From contig NZ_JAGMUJ010000053.1 of the NCBI RefSeq assembly GCF_019049255.1, positions 1 to 51,088 on the forward strand: DNA of 51,088 bases, in the 5' to 3' direction. Positions 33,497-41,925 of this stretch are shown here, piece after piece (the stretch's first letter is position 1; each line of letters starts with the position of its first letter). Both the position numbers and the translations under genes were made by a program. Below the pieces are notes generated by a model. It worked only from the letters and a program-made list of their open reading frames with translations, was not told the origin of the DNA and ran no database searches. The stretch comes from Streptomyces sp. AC558_RSS880 (GTDB taxonomy: Bacteria > Actinomycetota > Actinomycetes > Streptomycetales > Streptomycetaceae).

Positions 33497-34579
33497 TCAG
33501 GACTCGCTCTCCACGGATTCGTCGTCCACCAGGCTCTTCTGCAGAACGGGTCCCTCACCCGGAGCAAGAGTTCCGAGGATGCGCTCGAGGTCCTCCATGG
33601 AGGCGAACTCGACGGTGATCTTGCCCTTCTTCTGCCCCAGGTCGACCTTCACCCGCGTCTCGAAGCGATCCGAGAGACGCGTCGCCAGATCCGTCAGCGC
33701 CGGGGAGACAAGAGCTCCGGCGCGCGGTCCCTTGGACCGCTGCACCTTCTCGGGGTGTGAACCCATCAGGGTCACGATCTCCTCGACCGCCCGCACCGAG
33801 AGCCCTTCGGCCACGATCCGGTGGGCCAGCCGGTCCTGCTCCTCGGCGTCCTCGACGGACAGCAGCGCGCGTGCGTGTCCGGCGGACAGCACACCGGCAG
33901 CCACCCTGCGCTGAACGGTCGGGGACAGCTTCAGCAGACGCAGCGTATTGGACACCTGCGGCCGGGATCGGCCGATGCGGTCCGCCAGCTGGTCGTGCGT
34001 GCAGTTGAAGTCCTTCAGCAACTGGTCGTAGGCGGCGGCCTCTTCCAGCGGGTTCAGCTGAGCACGGTGCAGGTTCTCCAGCAGTGCGTCCAGGAGGAGC
34101 TTCTCGTCCTCCGTGGCCCGCACGATCGCCGGGATCGCCTCGAGTCCCGCCTCATGGCAGGCCCGCCACCGGCGCTCACCCATGATGAGCTCATAGCTCG
34201 CGGGGCCCACCTGCCGTACGACGACCGGCTGGAGGAGACCGACCTCCTTGATGGAGGTGATGAGCTCGGACAGCGCATCCTCGTCGAAGACCTCACGCGG
34301 CTGCCGGGGGTTCGGCGTAATGGCATCGAGAGGGATTTCAGCGAAGTACGCGCCCATGGGAGGTGCGGGTACGGCTGCAGTGCCGTGAACCGAAGCCTCT
34401 TCCGTTTCACGTGAAACAGTCGGCAGCGTGGCTCCACGCTCGTTCGGCAGCATCGACACCACCGAAGGAGACGGGGAAGCAGCGCCGCTCACCGCGGGCG
34501 GTGTCGCCGCCTTCTCTGTCGGGGGAGCAGGGATCAGTGCGCCGAGACCACGGCCCAGCCCTCTCCGTCGCTCGCTCAC
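33497..34579 (-). CDS. parB: Chromosome-partitioning protein ParB
   Basis: A 360-residue ParB, a CTP-dependent clamp that loads at parS and spreads. Order: disordered N-terminus (1-75); N-terminal CTPase domain with PNPRQPREVF and GERRWRA (134-140); helix-turn-helix with NPLEEAAAYDQLLKDF and DQLADRIGRSRPQVSNTLRLLKL (about 195-217); linker; C-terminal dimer domain. ATG 34579 overlaps the parA stop by 4 nt, so parAB are translationally coupled. An exact parS (34404-34417) lies in its own coding sequence and encodes VSRET (55-59). It acts on the ten parS sites in this window. Confidence 0.97.
   Translation of the reverse strand: MSERRRGLGRGLGALIPAPPTEKAATPPAVSGAASPSPSVVSMLPNERGATLPTVSRETEEASVHGTAAVPAPPMGAYFAEIPLDAITPNPRQPREVFDEDALSELITSIKEVGLLQPVVVRQVGPASYELIMGERRWRACHEAGLEAIPAIVRATEDEKLLLDALLENLHRAQLNPLEEAAAYDQLLKDFNCTHDQLADRIGRSRPQVSNTLRLLKLSPTVQRRVAAGVLSAGHARALLSVEDAEEQDRLAHRIVAEGLSVRAVEEIVTLMGSHPEKVQRSKGPRAGALVSPALTDLATRLSDRFETRVKVDLGQKKGKITVEFASMEDLERILGTLAPGEGPVLQKSLVDDESVESES
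34404..34417. promoter_or_regulatory. parS site inside parB
   Basis: Exact 14-bp ParB palindrome in the 5' part of parB, coding for VSRET in the disordered N-terminus. Confidence 0.92.
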
Positions 34580-35652
34580 TGGACGCCCTCCACCATGCTC
34601 GGATCATTCTGCTGTACGCCGAGGTGAGCCTGTGATGCGTCATAGCTGACGCCGACGCCCCTCAGCGCGATCTCTCGTGCCGCCTCGAAGTAGGAGAGGG
34701 CACCACTTGATCCAGGATCGTAAGTCAGCACCGTCTGCCCATAGCTCGGCGCCTCCGAGATACGGACGGAGCGGGGGATGCTCGTCCGTAGTACCTCGTC
34801 GCCGAAGTGGGTGCGCACCTCGTCCGCGACCTGCGACGCGAGGCGCGTCCGGCCGTCGTACATGGTGAGCAGGATCGTCGATACGTGCAGGGCGGGGTTG
34901 AGGTGCCCCCGCACCAGGTCGACATTGCGCAGCAGCTGCCCCAGCCCTTCCAGCGCGTAGTACTCGCACTGGATCGGGATCAGGACCTCCCGACCGGCCA
35001 CCATCGCGTTGACCGTCAGCAGGCCGAGCGAGGGCGGGCAGTCGATGAGGATGTAGTCCAGCGGCTGCTCATACGCCTGGATCGCCCGCTGCAGCCGGCT
35101 TTCCCGCGCCACCAACGACACCAGCTCGATCTCCGCGCCGGCGAGATCGATCGTGGCGGGTGCGCAGAAGAGCCCTTCGACATCGGGGACCGGCTGGACG
35201 ACCTCCGCGAGCGGCTTGCTCTCCACCAAGACGTCGTAGATGGAGGGGACTTCCGCGTGGTGATCGATGCCCAGGGCCGTGGACGCATTTCCCTGGGGGT
35301 CAAGGTCGATCACCAGGACGCGGCTGCCGTGCAGAGCGAGCGACGCGGCAAGATTGACGGTGGTCGTCGTCTTACCGACACCGCCCTTCTGGTTGGCGAC
35401 CACGATGACGCGGGTCTGCTCGGGCCGTGGCAGGCCCTCACCGGCTCGCCCCAGAGCCTCCACCGCCAGTTGGGCAGCACGACCGATGGGAGTGTCGTCC
35501 ATCGGAGGCGGTGTTTCACGTGAAACATCCGCTCCCGTCGACTCGGTACGGGGACCGGGGACCGGATCGGTCATCGGTCCCGCGATGTTGGCGTCGGACC
35601 GCAAGGATTCACTCTCCTCGACTTCAGGCTCGCTATGAACAGAGCCTCCCAT
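34576..35652 (-). CDS. parA: Chromosome-partitioning ATPase ParA
   Basis: A ParA/Soj Walker ATPase, 358 residues from the ATG at 35652. The deviant Walker A KGGVGKTTT (from K89 with the extra signature lysine) and DLDPQGNASTALG, DYILIDCPPSLGLLTVNAM blocks are seen. It moves ParB-parS complexes, in Streptomyces mainly during sporulation. The start is uncertain: MGGSVHSEPEVEESES resembles relatives, but ATG 35721 and GTG 35886 lie in frame with a low-complexity extension. An exact parS (35513-35526) lies in the coding part (VSRET, about residues 43-47). Forms an operon with parB. Confidence 0.93.
   Translation of the reverse strand: MGGSVHSEPEVEESESLRSDANIAGPMTDPVPGPRTESTGADVSRETPPPMDDTPIGRAAQLAVEALGRAGEGLPRPEQTRVIVVANQKGGVGKTTTTVNLAASLALHGSRVLVIDLDPQGNASTALGIDHHAEVPSIYDVLVESKPLAEVVQPVPDVEGLFCAPATIDLAGAEIELVSLVARESRLQRAIQAYEQPLDYILIDCPPSLGLLTVNAMVAGREVLIPIQCEYYALEGLGQLLRNVDLVRGHLNPALHVSTILLTMYDGRTRLASQVADEVRTHFGDEVLRTSIPRSVRISEAPSYGQTVLTYDPGSSGALSYFEAAREIALRGVGVSYDASQAHLGVQQNDPSMVEGVQ
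35513..35526. promoter_or_regulatory. parS site inside parA
   Basis: Exact 14-bp ParB palindrome in the 5' part of parA, coding for VSRET in the N-terminal extension. Confidence 0.92.
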
Positions 35653-36014
35653 GCCTTCGGGGTCGCGAACCAGTGAGCCCTGACCTTCTGTGGAGAAATC
35701 CACCTCTGTGGACAACTCCATACCCCTTGAGGAGGCCGGTGTCTCGTCGGGAACAGAAGCCTCTCCGAGCGAACCGAGAGGCTTCCGGTCACGGGGTTCG
35801 GCCGCAGCGCGGCCCCGACTGATGATGCCGTGCAGCAGTGAGCGATGTTTCACGTGAAACACGATGCACAGCGGCCGAGGCGGCACTGCCGCGACACTCC
35901 GGCCTGCATGGGTTCGGCAGCTTGTGTGGAGTACGTCCGGCTCTCAGGACGGACCCCGCTCCGTCGGACCGTACTCCGACGATTCGGTAATCGTCGGCTC
36001 AGCCCCGCTCGCTC
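35653..36014. promoter_or_regulatory. parA upstream region: parS and two DnaA boxes
   Basis: A 362-nt stretch between rsmG and the chosen parA start. It holds an exact parS (35848-35861) and two close DnaA boxes on the minus strand: TTGTCCACA at 35707-35715 (perfect) and TTCTCCACA at 35689-35697. Parts may be coding if parA starts further upstream. The parAB promoter should lie here; it cannot be placed exactly. Confidence 0.6.
35848..35861. promoter_or_regulatory. parS site upstream of parA
   Basis: Exact 14-bp ParB palindrome, the one closest to oriC in this window (about 6.0 kb from the start of oriC). Confidence 0.92.
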
Positions 36015-36731
36015 TCAACGGCGGCGCCGAGCCCGTCCCGTACGAGCAGCCTTCGCGCGCTTCGCCGCGAACCGCACACCGCCCGGGCTCTCCCCTACCT
36101 CGACCCGCACCACCGTGGACATCGGATCCACGACGCCCTCGCCCACATGCACGATGGACGTCTCCACGGCACCGAGCTTGCTCAGTGCCGTCGCCGCGCT
36201 CTTCAGCTCCTCCTCGGCGGTGTCGCCCTTGAGCGCCAGCATCTCGCCGTAGGGCCGCAGCAGGGGAATGCCCCATGTGGCCAGGCGGTCGAGCGGGGCC
36301 ACGGCACGAGCGGTCACCACATGCACCGGAGGGAGCTTCCCCATGACCTCCTCGGCCCGGCCACGCACGACCGTCACGTGGTCCAGTCCGAGCAGCTCGA
36401 CGACCTCGGTCAGGAAATTGGTACGCCGGAGCAGCGGCTCCAGCAGAGTGATCTTGAGGTCCTCCCGGACCAGCGCCAGGGGGATACCCGGCAGGCCGGC
36501 ACCCGAGCCCACATCGCACACCGTCACGCCCTCGGGTACGACCTCCGAGAGCACCGCGCAGTTCAACAGATGCCGCTCCCACAGGCGGGGCACCTCGCGC
36601 GGCCCGATCAAGCCGCGCTGCACGCCCGCCTCGGCGAGCAGCTCCGCGTACCGGACCGCGTCCTCGAAGCGATCGCCGAACACTTCACGTGCTTGCTCGG
36701 GCGCGGGGGGAAGCTCCGCTGCCTCCGTCAC
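36015..36731 (-). CDS. rsmG: 16S rRNA (guanine527-N7)-methyltransferase RsmG
   Basis: A 238-residue RsmG (GidB) that methylates G527 of 16S rRNA with S-adenosylmethionine; loss gives low-level streptomycin resistance. The SAM loop CDVGSGAGLPGIPLAL (about residues 72-87) and the RTNFL, RAVAPL blocks are seen. The C-terminus is basic (KRAKAARTGRARRRR). GTG 36731 follows GAAGGA. It lies upstream of parA on the same strand, as in most bacteria, but a 362-nt gap separates them here. Confidence 0.95.
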   Translation of the reverse strand: MTEAAELPPAPEQAREVFGDRFEDAVRYAELLAEAGVQRGLIGPREVPRLWERHLLNCAVLSEVVPEGVTVCDVGSGAGLPGIPLALVREDLKITLLEPLLRRTNFLTEVVELLGLDHVTVVRGRAEEVMGKLPPVHVVTARAVAPLDRLATWGIPLLRPYGEMLALKGDTAEEELKSAATALSKLGAVETSIVHVGEGVVDPMSTVVRVEVGESPGGVRFAAKRAKAARTGRARRRR

Positions 36732-36807
36732 GGGGGACCGTCCTTCCGTACCGTGCCGGCACCGGGCGCCGACACCAGAACCACAGAACTATCAGGCTGA
36801 CAAAGTT

Positions 36808-36836
36808 CGGCCCCGTCTGCGCAACAGACGGGGCCG
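36808..36836 (-). terminator. Terminator after jag
   Basis: A perfect 12-bp stem (36808-36819 with 36825-36836), 5-nt loop, 17 nt after the jag stop. It ends the rpmH-rnpA-yidD-yidC-jag operon before rsmG. Confidence 0.85.
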
Positions 36837-36853
36837 GTGGAACGTAGAACCGA

Positions 36854-37366
36854 TCAGGCGGGAAGCACGACGACGAAGCGCTGCGGCTCCTCGCCCTCGG
36901 ACTCGCTGCGCAGGCCGGCCGCCTTGACCGCGTCGTGCACGACCTTGCGCTCGAACGGCGTCATCGGGTCCAGCTTCACGGCCTCACCGCTGCTCTTGGC
37001 CTCGGCCGCGGCCTTGGCACCCAGCTCGGACAGCTCGGTCCGCTTCTTGGACCGGTAGCCGGCGATGTCGAGCATGAGACGGCTGCGGTCCCCGGTCTCC
37101 CGGTGCACGGCCAGACGCGTGAGCTCCTGGAGCGCCTCCAGCACCTCACCGTCACGGCCCACCAGCTTCTGCAGGTCACGGCTGTCCGTGTCGCTGATGA
37201 TCGAGACGGAGGCTCGGTCGGCCTCGACGTCCATGTCGATGTCGCCGTCGAGGTCGGCGATGTCGAGCAGACCCTCCAGATAGTCCGCCGCGATCTCGCC
37301 CTCCTGCTCCAGGCGGGTCAGGGTGTCTGTGCCCTCGGCAGCGGCGGAGGTGGTGCCTTCCGTCAC
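36854..37366 (-). CDS. jag: Jag/KhpB-like KH-R3H RNA-binding protein
   Basis: A 170-residue RNA-binding protein. It has a type II KH domain (about 45-110) with the GxxG loop as VGRDGEVLEALQELTRLAV, and an R3H domain (about 115-170) with DPMTPFERKVVHDAV. The Jag-N domain of Firmicutes is absent, as usual in actinobacteria. Position after yidC is conserved; with KhpA it binds many mRNAs and affects cell shape in other bacteria. GTG start 37366, 15 nt after yidC. Confidence 0.93.
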   Translation of the reverse strand: MTEGTTSAAAEGTDTLTRLEQEGEIAADYLEGLLDIADLDGDIDMDVEADRASVSIISDTDSRDLQKLVGRDGEVLEALQELTRLAVHRETGDRSRLMLDIAGYRSKKRTELSELGAKAAAEAKSSGEAVKLDPMTPFERKVVHDAVKAAGLRSESEGEEPQRFVVVLPA

Positions 37367-37381
37367 GGGATGGTCTCCTTC

Positions 37382-38635
37382 TTACTTCTTGGACGGGGAC
37401 TTGGGCCGCTGCGGACCCTTGCGCTGCCCGGACTGGGCCCTGCTGCGGGTACTGCCGGCAGGCTTGGCGTTGTCCTTCTTGGCAGGGCCGGCGGGCTTGG
37501 CGTCCTCAGGCTCCTCGGACTTGGTCAGCGAGGTGGGCTCACCGGCCGCCTTGGCCGTACCGGACTGGCGCTTGGCCTTGGTCTGCCGCTTGGGCTGCTG
37601 CCGCTTGGCGGCGGCGACCTCCTCGGCCTGGGCCGCGGCCGTGTTCTCGCTCTTGATCACCGTGCCGTCGGCCTGGGCCGCGAGGCCCGCCTTGTTCAGA
37701 CCGTTGACGAACTTGCGCTCGTACTCGTTGCGGTCCCGGCCCTTCGCGACGATGGCCTTGACGATGGCCCGCTCACCGCGGCTGCGGGTCCTGCCGTGCT
37801 TGGCGACGTGGTGGGAGAGTCGCTCCAGGTACGCGGCCTGTGCCTTGGAACCCGGCGTGGGGTTGTTGCGGATGACGTACATCTGCTGGCCCATGGTCCA
37901 CACGTTGGTGGTCAGCCAGTAGACGAGGACACCGACCGGGAAGTTGATGCCGAAGACGGCGAAGATGATGGGGAAGACGTACATCAGCATCTTCTGCTGC
38001 TGCATGAACGGCGTCTTCACCGTGGTGTCGACGTTCTTCGTCATCAGCTGGCGCTGCGTGTAGAACTGCGACAGCGACATCAGGACGATCATGATGGCCG
38101 TGACGACGCGGACATCGGTCAGCGAGGAGTTGAGCGCCTCGACCTTGTCCGAGCTGTCCGTGAACTTCGCCGCGAGCGGGGCACCGAAGATGTGGGCCTT
38201 CTGCGCGCTCTCCAGCAGCCGATCGTTGATCACACCGACGGTGTCGTTCGACGCGATGCTGTTGAGCACGTGGTAGAGGGCGAAGAAGAACGGCGACTGC
38301 GCCAGGATGGGAAGGCACGAGGAGAGCGGGTTGGTACCCGTCTCCTTGTACAGCTTCATCATCTCTTCGGACTGGCGCTGCCGGTCGTTCTTGTAGCGCT
38401 CCTGGATCTTCTTCATCTCCGGCTGGAGCGTCTGCATCGCGCGCGTCGCCTTGATCTGCTTCACGAAGAGCGGGATCAGGCAGATACGGATCAGAATCAC
38501 CAGGGACACGATCGACAGGCCCCAGGCCCACCCGGTGTCAGGGCCGAAGACGGCGCCGTACACCTTGTGGAACTGGACGATGACCCAGGAGACAGGTGTC
38601 GTGATGAAGCTGAAGAGGCTGGCAATCGTGTCCAC
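37382..38635 (-). CDS. yidC: Membrane protein insertase YidC
   Basis: A 417-residue Oxa1/YidC insertase of the five-helix Gram-positive type. Conserved Arg of the groove is in IVSLVILIRICLIPLFVKQ (R50); a coiled cytoplasmic hairpin with KATRAMQTLQPEMKKIQERYKN follows, then FFALYHVL and FGINFPVGVLVYWLTTNVW. The C-terminal tail (about 320-417) is Lys/Gln/Ala-rich and basic, suited for ribosome contact. No lipoprotein signal is seen. GTG 38635 is 4 nt from yidD. Confidence 0.96.
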   Translation of the reverse strand: MDTIASLFSFITTPVSWVIVQFHKVYGAVFGPDTGWAWGLSIVSLVILIRICLIPLFVKQIKATRAMQTLQPEMKKIQERYKNDRQRQSEEMMKLYKETGTNPLSSCLPILAQSPFFFALYHVLNSIASNDTVGVINDRLLESAQKAHIFGAPLAAKFTDSSDKVEALNSSLTDVRVVTAIMIVLMSLSQFYTQRQLMTKNVDTTVKTPFMQQQKMLMYVFPIIFAVFGINFPVGVLVYWLTTNVWTMGQQMYVIRNNPTPGSKAQAAYLERLSHHVAKHGRTRSRGERAIVKAIVAKGRDRNEYERKFVNGLNKAGLAAQADGTVIKSENTAAAQAEEVAAAKRQQPKRQTKAKRQSGTAKAAGEPTSLTKSEEPEDAKPAGPAKKDNAKPAGSTRSRAQSGQRKGPQRPKSPSKK

Positions 38636-38638
38636 TAA

Positions 38639-39013
38639 TCATGCTCCTTGGGCATGGGACGAGGTCTCTGCGGCCGGGCTCGAAGGACTCGTCGGACCTG
38701 CGGGAGAGATCCGTCCCTCGATGGCCGGTTCGGCGGCGGAGGTCCCGCCCCTACGTGCACGCCAGGCGTCACGCAGCATTTCGTGCCACCGCGGACGCTT
38801 GCGCGGAGGGACGTGGTCCACACCACCCAGCGACCACGGATTGCACCGGAGGATGCGCCAGGCCGTGAGCGCTGTGCCCTTGACGGCACCGTGCCGGTCG
38901 ATGGCCGTGTAGCCGTAGTGGGAACACGACGGGTAGTACTTGCACACCGGCCCCAGCAGCGGACTGATCGTCCACTGGTAGATCTTGATCAGAGCCAGCA
39001 GCGGGTACTTCAT
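38639..39013 (-). CDS. yidD: Membrane insertion efficiency factor YidD
   Basis: A 124-residue YidD. Core (1-85) with PVCKYYPSCSHYGYTAI and RILRCNPWSLGGVDHVP; a Pro/Ser-rich tail follows. It aids YidC-dependent insertion. ATG 39013 overlaps the rnpA stop by 4 nt. Confidence 0.94.
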   Translation of the reverse strand: MKYPLLALIKIYQWTISPLLGPVCKYYPSCSHYGYTAIDRHGAVKGTALTAWRILRCNPWSLGGVDHVPPRKRPRWHEMLRDAWRARRGGTSAAEPAIEGRISPAGPTSPSSPAAETSSHAQGA

Positions 39014-39381
39014 CGCGCGCCCCCTCCCAGTAGCCGCCGCAGGGCGGTGTCCAGGTCTCGGGCCAGTTGTGCATGGTCGGCGTCACCCGCACCGGGCAGC
39101 GCTCGTACGACTACCAGGCTACCGGGGGGCAACTGGTCGACTCGCTCGCGCATCAGATGGCGAAGCCTGCGCTTCACCTTGTTGCGCACCACCGCGCCAC
39201 CCACGGCCTTGCTCACGACGAAACCCGCACACGGCGGGGGAGCGCTCTCCCCAGGCGCATGCGGGTCCGTGGCACCGCTACGAAGATGGACGACGAGATG
39301 CCGGCTTCCTGCCCGGCGCCCTCGTCGTACCGCGGTCGCGAAGTCCTCGCGCCGCCTCAGCCGGTTCTCGGTGGGCAGCAC
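39010..39381 (-). CDS. rnpA: Ribonuclease P protein component
   Basis: A 123-residue RnpA that binds RNase P RNA to process tRNA 5' ends. The RNR motif is VVRNKVKRRLRHLMRER (about 64-80), and the N-terminus MLPTENRLRRREDF is typical. GTG start 39381, 21 nt after rpmH. Overlaps yidD by 4 nt. Confidence 0.95.
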   Translation of the reverse strand: MLPTENRLRRREDFATAVRRGRRAGSRHLVVHLRSGATDPHAPGESAPPPCAGFVVSKAVGGAVVRNKVKRRLRHLMRERVDQLPPGSLVVVRALPGAGDADHAQLARDLDTALRRLLGGGAR

Positions 39382-39402
39382 GACGGCATGACCTGACCGG
39401 GA

Positions 39403-39540
39403 TCAGGCGGACAGACGGGCGCGACCCTTGCTACGGCGGGACGCGAGAATCGCGCGGCCGGCACGGGTGCGCATACGCAGCCGGAAGCCGTGGGTCTTGG
39501 CGCGACGACGGTTGTTCGGCTGGAAGGTGCGCTTGCTCAC
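39403..39540 (-). CDS. rpmH: 50S ribosomal protein L34
   Basis: A 45-residue L34, read directly from the minus strand; it begins MSKRTFQPNNRRRAKTHGFR and ends GRARLSA. The start is GTG at 39540, with GGAG about 9 nt upstream; stop TGA at 39403-39405. First gene of the rpmH-rnpA-yidD-yidC-jag operon, divergent from dnaA, the standard bacterial arrangement. Confidence 0.97.
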   Translation of the reverse strand: MSKRTFQPNNRRRAKTHGFRLRMRTRAGRAILASRRSKGRARLSA

Positions 39541-39931
39541 TCGGGGGCTCCAGAAAGACTCGGTGTTTGCGGGGTGCCGTCCTGGCTGTCACCGTGCGCC
39601 CACGAGTAGCTCGCGTTACGCCCGAGTGCACCGCTGACCGATCACCTTGCGTGATCTGTGCCCATCGGAGGCAGGCGGCAGCAGCCATCGACAACTCGAC
39701 CTGGTCACGGTACGCGCGACTGCGCCATTCGGTCAAACCGGCGACGACTGGGAGACACTTGTCCACAGCCTGGGGACAACAACTTGAACCGTACCGGCCG
39801 CGCTGACTACCGTGGCTTGACTCCGATTCGTTCCCTTGACGATTCCTTCTCTTGACCCTCCACCACCCGATTTACATCCCGACCCGTCCTTCGCATCACA
39901 CGATCGAAGGACCTGTGAGAGAGCGTGCCCT
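39541..39931. promoter_or_regulatory. rpmH-dnaA intergenic region with dnaA promoter and DnaA boxes
   Basis: A 391-nt gap between divergent genes. It has a perfect DnaA box TTGTCCACA (39759-39767, +) and TTGTCCCCA on the minus strand (39771-39779), followed by a promoter-like TTGAAC (39784-39789), 18 nt, TACCGT (39808-39813). DnaA binding here would cover the promoter, in agreement with known autoregulation of Streptomyces dnaA. A 6-bp hairpin GATCAC/GTGATC lies at 39640-39656 in the rpmH leader. The rest shows nothing clear. Confidence 0.65.
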
Positions 39932-41863
39932 GTGGCTGACGTACCTGCCGATCTTGCCGCAGTGTGGCCACGCGTACTGGAGCAGCTCCTCGGAGAGGGC
40001 CGCGGACAGGGGGTCGAGGTCAAGGACGAGCACTGGATCCGGCGCTGCCAGCCGCTGGCACTCGTCGCCGACACCGCGCTGCTCGCCGTGCCCAACGAGT
40101 TCGCGAAGGGCGTGCTCGAGGGCCGCCTCGCCCCCGTCGTCAGCGAGAGCCTGAGCCGCGAGTGCGGACGCCCGATCCGCATCGCGATCACCGTCGACGA
40201 CACCGCCGGCGAGCCCTCGCCCCCACCGGCGCCCCGTCCCCAGCCGCGCTACGAGGAACCCGAGCTCCCGGCTGTCCGCCAGGACCGCCCCGAGCGCCTC
40301 GAGCGACCGGACCGGCAGGAGCGCGAGCCGTACGAGGGATACGACGGCTACGAGGGATACGGACGCCGCCGCACCGACCAGCAGCAGGGCCCCTCCGGTG
40401 ACCAGCTGCCCACCGCCCGGCCCGCCTACCCCTCGGAGTACCAGCGTCCGGAGCCCGGTGCCTGGCCGCGGCCGGCGCAGGAGGAGTACGGCTGGCAGCA
40501 GCAGCGCCTCGGCTTCCCGGAGCGGGACCCGTACGCCACACCCCCGCAGGACGCCTACGGCCCGCAGGACGGCTACAGCGGCAACCCGCCCGTACAGGAC
40601 TACCGTCCGCAGCCCGTGGACCGGCCGTCGTACGACCAGCAGCGCCCCGACTACGAGACGTCACGCGGCGACTACGACCAGCGCGACGCCATGCGCCGCG
40701 AACTGCCCGACACCCCCTCCGGCTCCGGACACGTCCACCGCGGCGGCCCCGTGGGCCCCAACCTGCCCACCACCGGCGCGCCCGGCCCGCTGGCGGCACA
40801 GCCGGCACCGGCGGCCGGCCCCGGTGAGCCGACCGCGCGGCTGAACCCGAAGTACCTCTTCGACACGTTCGTCATCGGCGCGTCCAACCGCTTCGCGCAC
40901 GCGGCCGCGGTCGCCGTCGCCGAGGCGCCGGCGAAGGCCTACAACCCGCTGTTCATCTACGGGGAGTCCGGGCTCGGCAAGACCCACCTGCTGCACGCGA
41001 TCGGGCACTACGCGCGGAGCCTGTATCCCGGCACGCGCGTGCGGTACGTGAGCTCGGAGGAGTTCACCAACGAGTTCATCAACTCCATCCGCGACGGCAA
41101 GGGCGACAGCTTCCGCAAGCGGTACCGCGAGATGGACATCCTGCTCGTCGACGACATCCAGTTCCTGGCGGACAAGGAGTCGACGCAGGAGGAGTTCTTC
41201 CACACCTTCAACACGCTCCACAACGCCAACAAGCAGATCGTGCTCTCCAGCGACCGGCCGCCCAAGCAGCTGGTCACGCTGGAGGACCGGCTGCGGAACC
41301 GTTTCGAGTGGGGTCTGATCACCGACGTCCAGCCGCCGGAGCTGGAGACGCGCATCGCGATCCTGCGCAAGAAGGCGGTGCAGGAGCAGCTCAACGCCCC
41401 GCCGGAGGTGCTGGAGTTCATCGCCTCCCGGATCTCGCGGAACATCCGCGAGCTGGAGGGCGCGCTGATCCGGGTGACGGCGTTCGCCTCGCTCAACCGG
41501 CAGCCGGTGGACCTGGGCCTGACGGAGATCGTCCTCAAGGACCTCATGCCCGGCGGTGACGACTCGACGCCGGAGATCACCTCGACGGCCATCATGAGCG
41601 CCACGGCCGACTACTTCGGCCTCACGGTCGAGGACCTGTGCGGCAGCTCCCGGGGCCGCCAGCTGGTGACGGCCCGGCAGATCGCCATGTACCTGTGCCG
41701 CGAGCTGACGGACCTGTCGCTGCCGAAGATCGGTGCGCTGTTCGGCGGCCGCGACCACACCACGGTGATGCACGCCGACCGGAAGATCCGCAATCTGATG
41801 GCCGAGCGGCGCTCCATCTACAACCAGGTCACCGAGCTCACCAACCGCATCAAGGCCGGCTGA
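39932..41863 (+). CDS. dnaA: Chromosomal replication initiator DnaA
   Basis: A 643-residue DnaA. Domain I (about 1-90) starts MADVPADLAAVWPRVLEQLL; domain II (about 91-302) is very long and rich in Pro, Gln, Tyr, Asp, a Streptomyces trait; the AAA+ domain III (about 303-520) has Walker A GESGLGKT (344-351) and Walker B LLVDD (404-408); domain IV carries the box-reading GRDHTTVMHA (about 606-615). The GTG at 39932 gives the family N-terminus; the longer frame to 39836 does not. Autoregulated by boxes upstream. Confidence 0.98.
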   Translation: MADVPADLAAVWPRVLEQLLGEGRGQGVEVKDEHWIRRCQPLALVADTALLAVPNEFAKGVLEGRLAPVVSESLSRECGRPIRIAITVDDTAGEPSPPPAPRPQPRYEEPELPAVRQDRPERLERPDRQEREPYEGYDGYEGYGRRRTDQQQGPSGDQLPTARPAYPSEYQRPEPGAWPRPAQEEYGWQQQRLGFPERDPYATPPQDAYGPQDGYSGNPPVQDYRPQPVDRPSYDQQRPDYETSRGDYDQRDAMRRELPDTPSGSGHVHRGGPVGPNLPTTGAPGPLAAQPAPAAGPGEPTARLNPKYLFDTFVIGASNRFAHAAAVAVAEAPAKAYNPLFIYGESGLGKTHLLHAIGHYARSLYPGTRVRYVSSEEFTNEFINSIRDGKGDSFRKRYREMDILLVDDIQFLADKESTQEEFFHTFNTLHNANKQIVLSSDRPPKQLVTLEDRLRNRFEWGLITDVQPPELETRIAILRKKAVQEQLNAPPEVLEFIASRISRNIRELEGALIRVTAFASLNRQPVDLGLTEIVLKDLMPGGDDSTPEITSTAIMSATADYFGLTVEDLCGSSRGRQLVTARQIAMYLCRELTDLSLPKIGALFGGRDHTTVMHADRKIRNLMAERRSIYNQVTELTNRIKAG

Positions 41864-41895
41864 ACGGCCCGCACAGGCCCGGCCGACTTCGTCGA

Positions 41896-41925
41896 GGGCG
41901 TCCCCGGAGCGATCCGGGGACGCCC
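41896..41925 (+). terminator. dnaA terminator
   Basis: A perfect 12-bp stem (41896-41907 with 41914-41925), 6-nt loop, followed by TTCTTCG, 32 nt after the dnaA stop. Confidence 0.88.

Noticed and set aside
36682..36696. CTTCACGTGC resembling parS
   Set aside because: Only the CACGTG core and two flanking bases match; inside rsmG.
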